DNA from: Bacteroidales bacterium
GTDB taxonomy: Bacteria > Bacteroidota > Bacteroidia > Bacteroidales > WCHB1-69
Direction of reading: 5' to 3'
Length of the DNA: 64,000 nucleotides
NCBI GenBank assembly: GCA_016288655.1
Contig: JAEEKX010000039.1
Location: 1-64,000 of the forward strand
Shown: in pieces, positions 49,740 to 59,200 of the stretch
Numbering within the stretch: the first letter of the stretch is position 1
Layout of the letters: each line of letters opens with the position of its first letter
Notes under the pieces: generated by a model
Databases searched by the model: none
Seen by the model: only the letters and a program-made list of their open reading frames with translations
Told to the model about the DNA's origin: nothing
Program-made: the position numbers and the translations under genes

Positions 49740-50212
49740 TATCGGGAGATTTTAAGGATTTCGAATTTGAGGATGCCGACGGGGGCGTTCACCTCCGCGA
49801 TTTCGCCCACTTTTTTGCCCAATAAGCCCTTCGCGATAGGTGAGGTAACACTTATCTTGCCCGACTTGAAATCGGCCTCGGATTCAGGCACAAGGGTGTA
49901 AACAATTTCTTTATTACGCTTCATGTCCTTGACAGTAACGATAGAATAGAGCAGAACCTTGGAGATGTCGAGTTTGGATTCATCCAGAATGCGGGCGTTA
50001 GCAATGAGGGTCTGGAGGTTGGCGATCTTCATCTCTAAAAGTCCCTGGGCCTCCTTGGCGGAGTCGTACTCCGCATTTTCGGAGAGGTCTCCTTTGTCGC
50101 GGGCCTCGGCGATCATGGCGGAGATGCGGGGACGTTCCACGGATTCAAGATGTGCTAGTTCGGCTTTCAGTGCGGCCAAGCTTTCGGCAGAATAATATTT
50201 GATTTCACTCAT
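49739..50212 (-). CDS. greA: transcription elongation factor GreA
   Basis: The 157-residue protein has the GreA layout: an N-terminal coiled coil (1-75) with the acidic tip GDLSENAEYDSAKEAQ, which reaches the RNA polymerase active site, and a C-terminal FKBP-like domain (about 82-157) with SPIAKGLLGKKVGEIAEV. It stimulates cleavage of backtracked transcripts. The tip acids of DLSENAEYD are intact. It begins its own unit downstream of a strong terminator and overlaps the HIT gene by one base. Confidence 0.95.
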   Translation of the reverse strand: MSEIKYYSAESLAALKAELAHLESVERPRISAMIAEARDKGDLSENAEYDSAKEAQGLLEMKIANLQTLIANARILDESKLDISKVLLYSIVTVKDMKRNKEIVYTLVPESEADFKSGKISVTSPIAKGLLGKKVGEIAEVNAPVGILKFEILKISR

Positions 50213-50247
50213 GATTGATATGCTATGGGTTATGATATAAAATAATA

Positions 50248-50276
50248 CTAAAGAGACCCGAAACAGGTCTCTTTAG
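50248..50276 (-). terminator. intrinsic terminator after the PorV-like gene
   Basis: CTAAAGAGACC (50248-50258) and GGTCTCTTTAG (50266-50276) form a perfect 11-bp stem with a seven-base loop. On the minus strand it is followed by TATTATTTTATA. It lies 26 bp past the PorV-like stop and separates this operon from greA. Because the stem is symmetrical it could also act weakly on the plus strand. Confidence 0.85.
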
Positions 50277-50301
50277 TGTATGAGAAAATGTTGCACAAAA
50301 A

Positions 50302-51483
50302 TTAGAGGGCGAGCTTCAAGCCAACGCAATGGTTGCCGCCCCACTTGTTTGTGAAACGATAGGAATAGTCGAGATAGAGTCTGGTTGCCTGCTTGCCAGG
50401 TTCGAGTTTGGACTTCTTCTGCAACGGAATACCAAGGGTAGCGCCGAGGGCGGGACCCGTGTACCAAGTGGTGCACTTGTCAACGCTGAACATGCCCGTC
50501 TCGAAGTTGTAGCCGGCGCGGACCATGAAGATCTGACCGAGGCCGTATTCAACACCAAGGGTGAAGATGTCGCGGGAGAAGGAGTTCGCGGTGAAGGAGC
50601 CGGCGAGGGTGATCCTGTGAGCGGCATCGTCGCGGGTGAGTTCCATATCCGTTCTGTCTCGCTTGGACATGTTTGCATACTCTTTACCCCAAATGAGGAA
50701 GTCGTAGGAAAGACCCAACACCAACATGGTGGGAATTTCGTAAGTGGCGGAACGGCTTTCAAGCGTTTGTTCCCAAGCGAGGTCGTTGGCGTTGGCACGC
50801 ACGGCCAGACCGTCACCCTTGTAATGCATCGGCAGGCCGATGTTCTTCAGGGTGATACCGATTTTGAAATTCTTGTAAGGACCGGTCAGATACTGCACGC
50901 CTGCGTCAATGGCAAAACCTGTGGCCTTGGCATCGTCGGCGCCGGTTTCAGTGACCACCTTCAAGGAAACACCACCATGAATGAAGTCGTTGAAACTCTT
51001 CGCATAGTGCAAGCACAAGTAGGAGAGTTTAGGCGAGAAAGTACCTTGGTTGCCTTCCGGCAAGGTTTCCGAGGTGATTTCAATGTCGCCAAATCCCATT
51101 GTGAAGAAAGAGAAGCCGATGACGCCTAAGTCGCGGACTTGTCCGGTTTGCTTGTTGGTGGAACGAAGGTGTTGTGCCAACGCGAAGGAACTGATGCCGA
51201 TGCCAGCACCGGAGCCCACCAAATAGCGGGTGTGGGAAAATCCTATTTCGGTTCTGTTGACGAAGGCCATGCCACCGATGTTGGAGTGCATGGCTTCCAG
51301 TCCGCGGATCTCGGCCACACCGGCGGTTCCCCAACCGGTGGAACGAGCCCACGGGTCAATCAGCAAGTGCTGCGCACCCGCCTGACCGGAACGGTCTCTG
51401 TTGCCGGCGAACACATTGCCCGTCATCGCACAGCAAAGCCCGATCAGCATACAAATGACTAACGATTTCTGTAATTTATTCAT
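50302..51483 (-). CDS. PorV-like outer-membrane protein (putative T9SS PorV2)
   Basis: The 393-residue protein has a signal peptide (1-26, NVFA-G) followed by a conserved entry segment AGAQHLLIDPWARSTGWGTAGVAEIRG and an NIGGMAF motif (NPAG in other members), which mark the PorV/PorQ family of FadL-like barrels. Many predicted strands follow, ending SYRFTNKWGGNHCVGLKLAL. PorV in T9SS binds C-terminal sorting domains and shuttles cargo from the translocon. The variant encoded next to large exported proteins is often called PorV2; its exact role is not proven. The upstream neighbour (31 bp) is a 1,557-residue protein with a sorting-tail-like end, so this barrel is its likely partner. A terminator follows. 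Confidence 0.82.
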   Translation of the reverse strand: MNKLQKSLVICMLIGLCCAMTGNVFAGNRDRSGQAGAQHLLIDPWARSTGWGTAGVAEIRGLEAMHSNIGGMAFVNRTEIGFSHTRYLVGSGAGIGISSFALAQHLRSTNKQTGQVRDLGVIGFSFFTMGFGDIEITSETLPEGNQGTFSPKLSYLCLHYAKSFNDFIHGGVSLKVVTETGADDAKATGFAIDAGVQYLTGPYKNFKIGITLKNIGLPMHYKGDGLAVRANANDLAWEQTLESRSATYEIPTMLVLGLSYDFLIWGKEYANMSKRDRTDMELTRDDAAHRITLAGSFTANSFSRDIFTLGVEYGLGQIFMVRAGYNFETGMFSVDKCTTWYTGPALGATLGIPLQKKSKLEPGKQATRLYLDYSYRFTNKWGGNHCVGLKLAL

Positions 51484-51514
51484 AATCTTATATTTTTTTC
51501 AGTTATACCATTTG

Positions 51515-54500
51515 TTAGAATGCATTCAAGTCGGTAGGACGCATAGCAGCGAAGAACTTAAGCGTACGTTCACCAATGCCAGGTGCGTTGACATGAATAA
51601 TGTAGATGCCGCTGGCGATCGGGATGTTGGCGGAGTTCTTCATATCCCAATCCACATAGGTAGTTGCGTCACCCTTGGTCAATCTGCGTACCAAGATGCC
51701 GCTGACCGTATAGATGGAGATGGTGACAGACTTGGCACCGTCTTCGTACGAAGGCAGGTTGACGATCTTCACATAGTTCTCCAACGCGGAACCTTCGTAG
51801 GTGGAGTAACCGTAGTACGGGTTCGGGACAATGTTGATCTTGTCGAGGATGCTCTCGTGGGTGCTCTCCTGAGCAGTCTGCACTGCGATGTTCTTCGTGG
51901 TGAAGCTGTACATCGGGTAGTTGTCGTTCTCCAAGGAGGCAGGGCCTTGACCCTGACCGGCGGAGTAACGCATGTACGGACGGCTGACACGCAACTTGAT
52001 GGTCACGTCGTTGGACAGCCACTCACTTTCATGCATTTCGGCAGGCATCGGGATGCTGGTCCACATCACATTGCTGAAGAGTTGCATCTTTCTGTTCATA
52101 CGGGTCTGGTTGGACAGATCGGTTTCGTTCACGAAAGTGCTGAACTTGTTCATCAGCCATTGACCTTCGTCGTACGCACCGCAGTCCTTGTCACTTTCGA
52201 ACGAACGATTGATGTTGCTGACGTTCGGTCTCATGACCACAGAGTTGGTGTTACCGGTGCTACCCACGATATAGATGTAGTGCTTGCCGCCCCAGCACGG
52301 GTTGGTGTAATAAGTGCCGTAGGAATCCGGGTAGTTGGCATAGAGATAATCGTAGGTGGGCTGGTCGATAGGATCGCCATTTTCGTCCACTGCGAAAATA
52401 TTGGTGGGGTTGAAGAGCATGTCGTTACCGTTGTTGTCCGGGTCGGAGGAGTTCTCAGCGAACATGATGTTCAGGCGCTGACCGGTTTCAACGTTGATGG
52501 CATAGCCCGGGAACCAACCCATGCCATAACCCGTACCATCGGGATTACCGTTCTTGTCAACGGATTCGTGTTTTCTGGGCTCATGAGCGATGGCACCACC
52601 TTCCGATTTGGTGCGGTCATCGCAGGATTCGAGAACCACGCAACGGGTCCACTTGTCTTTATCGGGAGTGAGCACGATATCGACGGAGTAGAGGTTGGTC
52701 ATGGTCTGGTTGAAACCAGGCGAACAGTTGGTGGTACCCATCGTAGTAACAAGCCAATAAGCCGGGTCCGGAACCGGAGCGTCAGCGGCGCGGTTGTTAT
52801 CGGGGACAATGAACTTAGCCATCGGGCCACCAGCGTACGGAGAACTCAATACATAAGGTGCCCAAGTTCCACCGAGAACACCTTCAAACTGAGCCAGCGG
52901 GTCTTTCCATGCACGAGCCGACCAGGTGCTGGTTGTGAGCGTACCAGGAGCCATCAACATGAAGAAGTCTTCTGTTTTCCATTTGGCATATTCATCTTCA
53001 ACACCATCCTGGACACCAGGAGCATCGTCCCACGGACCGGCTTCTTGGATACCTGCACGGATCCAGTTGTCGGGATAGTCACCATCGACATCCACAACAC
53101 CACCCAACCACGGTTTGGTTTCATCAGCATAGGTGATTTCCGCACCTAAGAAGTCAACCTGAGCATAACGGCTGAGATTTTTATAATTATTGCCACCATT
53201 CTTGGCCACATATTCGGCTAAGTTATCCTGATGGATGGCAAACTGGTAGTTGAGGATATTGACGGAAATACCAAATTCAGGAAGGAGTTGTTCATTGTTG
53301 ACGGAGATGGAGGTCTGGGATTCGATTTCCATCGGGAATCCTTTATCATCAATCATCACGTCGCCGTTTTCGTCAACCACCTGAAGAATCCAAGTGGCTT
53401 CTTCGGAAAGTTGGTCAAGTGTGTCAACGAATTTCAACACATAGTCGTTGGGCTGAATCTTCAACGGGTTGACAACCTTGACAGCGATAGGACCGTGGTC
53501 GTTCTTGTAGGTGACATGATCGACGGAGCCATTGGCAAGAATCTGATCGCGGGTCTCGTCGGTGATGTCGAGGAAGAAGCCGCCATTGCCCTGACCTTCA
53601 ATACGGGTGATCATCGGCTGGGTACCATATTCGCAGTTGGCGACGGTACCACCGTTTTCAGGAGTCGGATCATGCGGGATGCCCACATAAGGAGCGCCGC
53701 TGTTTTCTTTGTCACCGATGTTTCTACGACCAGCAAGGAAAGGAGTCTTCTGACCTTCCAGACCATGGTCGGAGTTGGCTGCAATAGAGAAGGGCCAATA
53801 GTTGTTGTAAGCGTAAGCCAGAACCAGGAAGTAGTACTTCTTGTGGTTGATCAACTGGGTGGAGGTGGTAGCGAACTTATCTTCGGTGACCACGAAGGAG
53901 TGACGGATACCGAGGTTCTCGCCATCGACCATCAGATGCGGGGCAGAGGTGCCTATTGCATCGTCGTGGGTCCAGTTGACCAACTGGCTGGCTTCGTTCT
54001 GGATATCGCACTGGGCGATCAGACGAACCTTGTTCAAGTCTCCAATATCGGTGACGCTAACGTCAGCGGCAGCGCACTGATAAATCAAATAACCCTCGAA
54101 ACGGTAGTGGTTGTCGAATTCGATAGTGTCGAAAGTGGAGACGTCGTGAGACTGAAGAACGAAGGTGTCGATGCCGGAGATCGTGCACCAAATAGTGTCA
54201 TAGACAGTGGTGTAGGTTTCGTCAACTCTATCAACCGGAATGGCCGGGTCTTCTTCTTCGTATTGTTCAGCGTAGTTGTTGCTGGTCTCAAGGTTGGTGA
54301 GGTAAAGGATCAATTGGTTGTTCAATTCTTCGATGGTGACGGTAGGAGCATCCGGACCGTCAAGGACCTTGAAGCAGTTCTCGAAAAGGGACTGACACTT
54401 GTCGTCGGCCACTTTCAAAGCATCGACGGATGCCTGGGCGCCACCGCTCGTAGCGCGAGCCCACGGAATACCGACGGTGATGTAGTTGACGGCACCGGCT

Positions 54501-56188
54501 TTCAAGGTGAAGGGGCCTGCGGACTGCATGAAACGGCGGTCGGCGGGAGCGTTGCCCACGGCACTTTCAGTCCAGCCTTCAGCGGAGAAGTTATAAGAGC
54601 TCGGATCGGGAACCACGCCCATCGTACCCCAGTTACAGGGGTCGGAAAGGCCGGGGAACATGAAGTCGCAGTCGAGGTCGCTGGCACCGTTCTGCGGGTG
54701 AGCGTTGGCACCATACTTCATCTTCAAGTTGTCAGCCCAGATACCGCGCAACATATTATAATAGCCGTATGCGACTTCGGGGTCGCCGACTACGGAATTG
54801 TCGTTGTTGTGATAGACGAAACGTCTCATACCGAAACGCTCGTTATCTTTAATACCATCACCAAAGTTCACACCGTTGATGGCTTCTGCACGGATCATGA
54901 CAAGAGAGTCAACAATCATTTCGTGGGCTTCAGTGGCATTCGGAGCAGGATCCCAAGAGAAGAGACCCAGGGTACCGTTGTTCGTCACGATGTCGCAATT
55001 TCCATTCATGGTCGGACCATATTCTGCACGGCCGTTGAAGGAGGGGTTGTCATATCCATCGGGATCGAGATAGGGTCCTTGGAAGAAGTCAACACCGACC
55101 GCAGGCGGTTGGTTGCCGTAGTGCTGGGCCAGACCTTGACCATCAACGTTACGGCCATTGTAGCAGTAACCCAAACCACGTGCGACGTCACAACCCACAT
55201 AGTCGTCATCGGCCCAACCCAAGTCGGGGTCAACCCACTGTGAGAAGTAGGTCTTAGTCAAGTCGTAAGTGGAACGGTTGATGATCTCGTAGGAGTAGAA
55301 GGTCATGTTGTTCAACTCGTCGTTGGTGGAGAAACCGAATGCCTGGGCACGGATTTCAAGACCGATAGGCTCACCCTGGGATTCGGTGTGCGGGCCGCCC
55401 TTATCGTTGAATATCCAGTAGAGGGTGGCGTCGCCTTTCAAGACGTGGTCGGCATAGACCATACCTTTGGAGATACCCATTCTCTCTTCGGGAGTCTTCG
55501 GCAGTTGGTCGGCAGCAGCCAATGCACGGTTCTTTTCAGTCCACGGACAGAGGTCGTTGTCGATGTCGTAGTAAGGATAGTCACCGTTTTCGGGATTGTA
55601 GTCACCGTCGCCGTCATTGTCGTAGAACGGAGCCAAGTAGTAGGACTGTCCGGCGGAGAGATCCATCGGGTGGGCAGGCCAGTTACGGATGGAGTTCGGC
55701 ATGACATAGTCGGCGTTCATCCAGTTGGCGATGTGGTTTTCGACCTCAGCACGGGTGATGGGGAAGTGCTTGTCGTATGCGGCGCAGGTCTCCTGGGTGA
55801 CGGAAGCACCGTTCAGGGTCAGAGGACCCGTCCAGAAGTCATCACCTCTTTGACGGAATCTCACGGCGGCCAACTTCAGCACGTCGTTGATATCCATACC
55901 ACCGATCCAAAGAGCGGCGGCGAACATGGAAGTCTTGCCGGAGCCGTAAGGCACCTCGTACTGTGCGATTTCATTGAACCACATGGTACCGTTCGTCTCC
56001 AGGTAAGCTCTGACATTGTTGACCGTAAGTTCGTTGGAGTTGGTAGCCGGCAAGCAGGTGGAAGCCGCACGAGGAGTCATGCTCCGCGGAGTGGCCGTAC
56101 CGCCTTTGTACTTTTCAGCATGCAACGAACTGACGGCAAGCATCAATCCTGCTAAAAATAAAATCTTAAAGGTGTTTTTCATATTCAT
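51515..56188 (-). CDS. large exported protein with T9SS-like tail, PorV2-associated family
   Basis: The 1,557-residue protein has a signal peptide (1-24, LHA-E). Its N-terminal part is a conserved beta domain (NNVRAYLETNGTMWFNEIAQYEVPYGSGK, then FAAALWIGGMDIN and GDDFWTGPL), with an Asp-rich metal-site-like DNDGDGDYNPENGDYP near residue 190. A long middle region follows with many aromatic and Asp-rich strands. The end has NPYYGYSTYEG, VKIVNLPSY, YTVSGILVRRLT and ASGIYIIHVNAPG, the motif order of a T9SS sorting domain, but it continues into FFAAMRPTDLNAF instead of stopping at a basic KLIK-type end. Homologues known to me occur beside PorV2 and TonB-receptor genes without a defined function. 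It follows the receptor gene by 22 bp and precedes the PorV-like gene by 31 bp. Confidence 0.8.
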   Translation of the reverse strand: MNMKNTFKILFLAGLMLAVSSLHAEKYKGGTATPRSMTPRAASTCLPATNSNELTVNNVRAYLETNGTMWFNEIAQYEVPYGSGKTSMFAAALWIGGMDINDVLKLAAVRFRQRGDDFWTGPLTLNGASVTQETCAAYDKHFPITRAEVENHIANWMNADYVMPNSIRNWPAHPMDLSAGQSYYLAPFYDNDGDGDYNPENGDYPYYDIDNDLCPWTEKNRALAAADQLPKTPEERMGISKGMVYADHVLKGDATLYWIFNDKGGPHTESQGEPIGLEIRAQAFGFSTNDELNNMTFYSYEIINRSTYDLTKTYFSQWVDPDLGWADDDYVGCDVARGLGYCYNGRNVDGQGLAQHYGNQPPAVGVDFFQGPYLDPDGYDNPSFNGRAEYGPTMNGNCDIVTNNGTLGLFSWDPAPNATEAHEMIVDSLVMIRAEAINGVNFGDGIKDNERFGMRRFVYHNNDNSVVGDPEVAYGYYNMLRGIWADNLKMKYGANAHPQNGASDLDCDFMFPGLSDPCNWGTMGVVPDPSSYNFSAEGWTESAVGNAPADRRFMQSAGPFTLKAGAVNYITVGIPWARATSGGAQASVDALKVADDKCQSLFENCFKVLDGPDAPTVTIEELNNQLILYLTNLETSNNYAEQYEEEDPAIPVDRVDETYTTVYDTIWCTISGIDTFVLQSHDVSTFDTIEFDNHYRFEGYLIYQCAAADVSVTDIGDLNKVRLIAQCDIQNEASQLVNWTHDDAIGTSAPHLMVDGENLGIRHSFVVTEDKFATTSTQLINHKKYYFLVLAYAYNNYWPFSIAANSDHGLEGQKTPFLAGRRNIGDKENSGAPYVGIPHDPTPENGGTVANCEYGTQPMITRIEGQGNGGFFLDITDETRDQILANGSVDHVTYKNDHGPIAVKVVNPLKIQPNDYVLKFVDTLDQLSEEATWILQVVDENGDVMIDDKGFPMEIESQTSISVNNEQLLPEFGISVNILNYQFAIHQDNLAEYVAKNGGNNYKNLSRYAQVDFLGAEITYADETKPWLGGVVDVDGDYPDNWIRAGIQEAGPWDDAPGVQDGVEDEYAKWKTEDFFMLMAPGTLTTSTWSARAWKDPLAQFEGVLGGTWAPYVLSSPYAGGPMAKFIVPDNNRAADAPVPDPAYWLVTTMGTTNCSPGFNQTMTNLYSVDIVLTPDKDKWTRCVVLESCDDRTKSEGGAIAHEPRKHESVDKNGNPDGTGYGMGWFPGYAINVETGQRLNIMFAENSSDPDNNGNDMLFNPTNIFAVDENGDPIDQPTYDYLYANYPDSYGTYYTNPCWGGKHYIYIVGSTGNTNSVVMRPNVSNINRSFESDKDCGAYDEGQWLMNKFSTFVNETDLSNQTRMNRKMQLFSNVMWTSIPMPAEMHESEWLSNDVTIKLRVSRPYMRYSAGQGQGPASLENDNYPMYSFTTKNIAVQTAQESTHESILDKINIVPNPYYGYSTYEGSALENYVKIVNLPSYEDGAKSVTISIYTVSGILVRRLTKGDATTYVDWDMKNSANIPIASGIYIIHVNAPGIGERTLKFFAAMRPTDLNAF

Positions 56189-56210
56189 AATATTTTATTT
56201 CAACGGTGAA

Positions 56211-59200
56211 TTAAAATGAGAAATTGACACCCAGGCGGACACGGGTCGGCATGGTGTAGTTGTACGGATCAGCAACTCTCATTCTGTAGTACCCAATGTA
56301 GGCGGCCACATCGACCTGAGAGTTGATCTGTTGTTGGTATTCGTTGGCGGTGAGGTAACCATCGTCATCGGCATTACCGGTGTATTGATAAACATAGATG
56401 ACGTTCTTGAAGTTGAACAGGTTCATCACATCGAGATAGACATTGAGGAAGGCCTGCTTGGTGGGCTTGCCAGTCTCTTCGTCTTTCTTGAGGTTGAGGA
56501 CGAAGGTCTTGTCAACGCGGATATCGCACTGGAAGATCCACGGCATGTTGGAACCGTTGATGGTACCGGTAAGTTGGCTCTTACCAACGCCGAGGATGGA
56601 GGAGTAGGGCTTGCTGGAACGGCTGTAGGGCAGACCTGAACCGGCGGAGAAGTTGATGTTGACACCGAAGTTCTCCAACCATCTGATCTCTCTGGAGGTG
56701 GTGCCATCCTTAGAAACCTTTGTGGATGTGGGTCCTTTGTAATCAGTACCCATGCCAAAGCGGTAGTCGATGTTGGCGCTCAGTTTGTGACGCTGGTCGA
56801 AACTGAGGTTGGTAAGGGTTCTGAGGTTCGGCTGACCGGAGGCGATGATGGCCAAACTGGAGGTCTCGCTGGAACCGGTACCCTTGGCGAACTGGAGGGT
56901 GTAACTGGCACGCAGGGTCACGTTTCTGGTACGGCGAAGGTCGTAGCCGACGGTGAAGCCTTGAACGGTACCGAAGTCGATGTTGTCGTAAGAATAGTAG
57001 GTGGAGGGATAAGCACCGGTGTAACGGTAGCACTGCACCTGATCACGTTTTTCGGAATAGTAAGCGGAGAGGCTGATGGCGGAGTTCTCGCCGATTGCCT
57101 GACGGAAACCGATTTCGTAGTCGATGCTCTTGGAAGGTTTCAGACTCGGGTTGTTGATGACGTTGTTCTGGTTGGAACCGAGTTTTTCAACCCAGAGGTA
57201 GCTGATAGGATCGAGACGGAGGTCGGAGGGACGCACGGTGATAATGTTGTAGTGTGCGTAGAAGAGGGATTTGCTGGAGACGTTGAAGGAGAAGGAGAGA
57301 CGAGGCATCACGGACCATTGGGGTTCGTATTTGGAGAAGGCGGAACCTTCAACTTTGGATACTGCCGTCTCGTTGAGTTCGTTCTTCAGGATCGGGCCGC
57401 CGGTGGCACCCAACACGGTGGAGGGGTCGGTGACGACGGCACCTTCAGAGTCGTACCAGTTGTGACCCTTACGGTAGGCAACGATGCTGGCGTTGTCGGG
57501 GTCGAGGGTCTTGTCGAGTTGGTTGACATAGACTACCCAATCGTCTTCGGCGTTGGAGGCGACATCATAGACATCGCGAACTTCGCCGACCTTGTATGCC
57601 TCACGGAAGAGGTAGGGGTCATTCAACACATACTGGTTAGCGTCGAAACGGTCAACACGCAAGCCGATGTTGAACATCATCGTGTTGATGGAGAACTTAT
57701 CCTGGATGTACATGGCCATGTAGATAGGTTCGTAGGCACCGACGTTGTAAAGTTTGTCACCGTATTTGTCGGTCTTGTTGAAGAAGTCGTTGATGTCGGT
57801 CTTCTTGGTGTATTTCTTGGTGCCGGTGTAGTCATATCCATAATAAGATATATAGGTAGAACCACCATTGAAGAGTTCTTCGGGGGAGAACATGCTCAGG
57901 GAGAACTGGTCGGGCGACATATTGTCGATGTCGATCCAGTCTTTACCATCGGGGTCAAGGCCGAGGGACTTACGGAGATTGCGGTCGAAAGTCGTCTGGG
58001 CTTCGGCGTCGAAATATCTGTCGTACATGACAGTGTCATCACCGACGATGTAGGGATGATCCGTATCAAGTTCGCTGATGTGGTAGTTGGCGCTGCTTCT
58101 CATCAAGGTCCAGAGCCCGTAAGGAGAGACGCCGAAGGAACGGTTGGTACGTTTCTCAAAGATGTAACCCAACTTAAAGTCGTGGTTCTTGATGGTCAGG
58201 GACAAACTGGCGTTGGCGCCGATCTGGTCCTCAGCGGATTTGCTGTAGGAACCACGCACAGTACCGGGAGCCTGGAAGAGGCTATAGACTGCGTCCGGAG
58301 AGTCGCCGTTGAGCAGAGCACCGAACTGCTGGTAGAGGGTCTTGTTGTAAGGAATCACACCGAAGTATTCGTAGATGGTCTCGGGAGAGTAGGTGTCAGT
58401 GAATGTGGTGACGTAAGGAGTAAGGTCAGGGTTGGTGTTGAGCGACTGGTCATTGCTGCCGAACGGGATGGGGCTGAACTCCACGATGGAGTCGTAGATG
58501 TTGGCAAGAATGTTCATGTCGTAGTACCTGATGGAGTCAATGGTGATGTCGCCGCGTTGGAAAGCCATGGCCTTAGTGCTCTTGAAGTAGCCAATGTGGC
58601 CATAGTTGAATAAGTTGTCCTTATGGTTGACGTCACGGGTCCAGGTATCGTAGTGGGTGTAGTTGACGTTGATGTTATACATTATATTTTTAATAGCACT
58701 CGAATCGGACTTGAGGGGGATTCTGTGCTGGAGTCTCGCATTGACACGCCAGGTGTTGATTTGGCTTTGGCTGTTGTTGTGGGCGTTGAAGAGGGCGTAG
58801 TAGCTGTCTGACCAGTTTTTGTATCTGGTGAATTCGTACATGCCGCCAATGGAGAGACTGATGTTGTTGGTTTCACCGAAGAGGAAGTCGAGTTTACCTT
58901 GAAGGAGGTAGTTGAAGTTGCCGGCGTTGTCTCTTACACGCTGTTTGTGGAAGTTCTCTTCGTGGAGATATTCCGCGTTGGAGTAGTGGGCACCGAACTC
59001 GGTAGCGCTGTAGCGGTAGGGGTGTTGGATGAGGTAGTCGATGGTTTCGTCGTTGGCGCGCCAGGTGCCTCCGCGGGCGGGAGAACCGTCCTTGTCGTAA
59101 CTGACATCTCCAGTGAGGAGGAAGCCGACGCGGGCGGGCTGGCCTTGTGCTTTGGGTTTGGCGAGCGGGCCGGTGAGGGAGACAGAACCGAGGAAGTTGT

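Noticed and set aside
51401-55243. 582- and 670-residue plus-strand ORFs antisense to the 1,557-residue protein
   Set aside because: No signal peptide or domain; they follow the codon-aligned antisense pattern seen at the giant gene.
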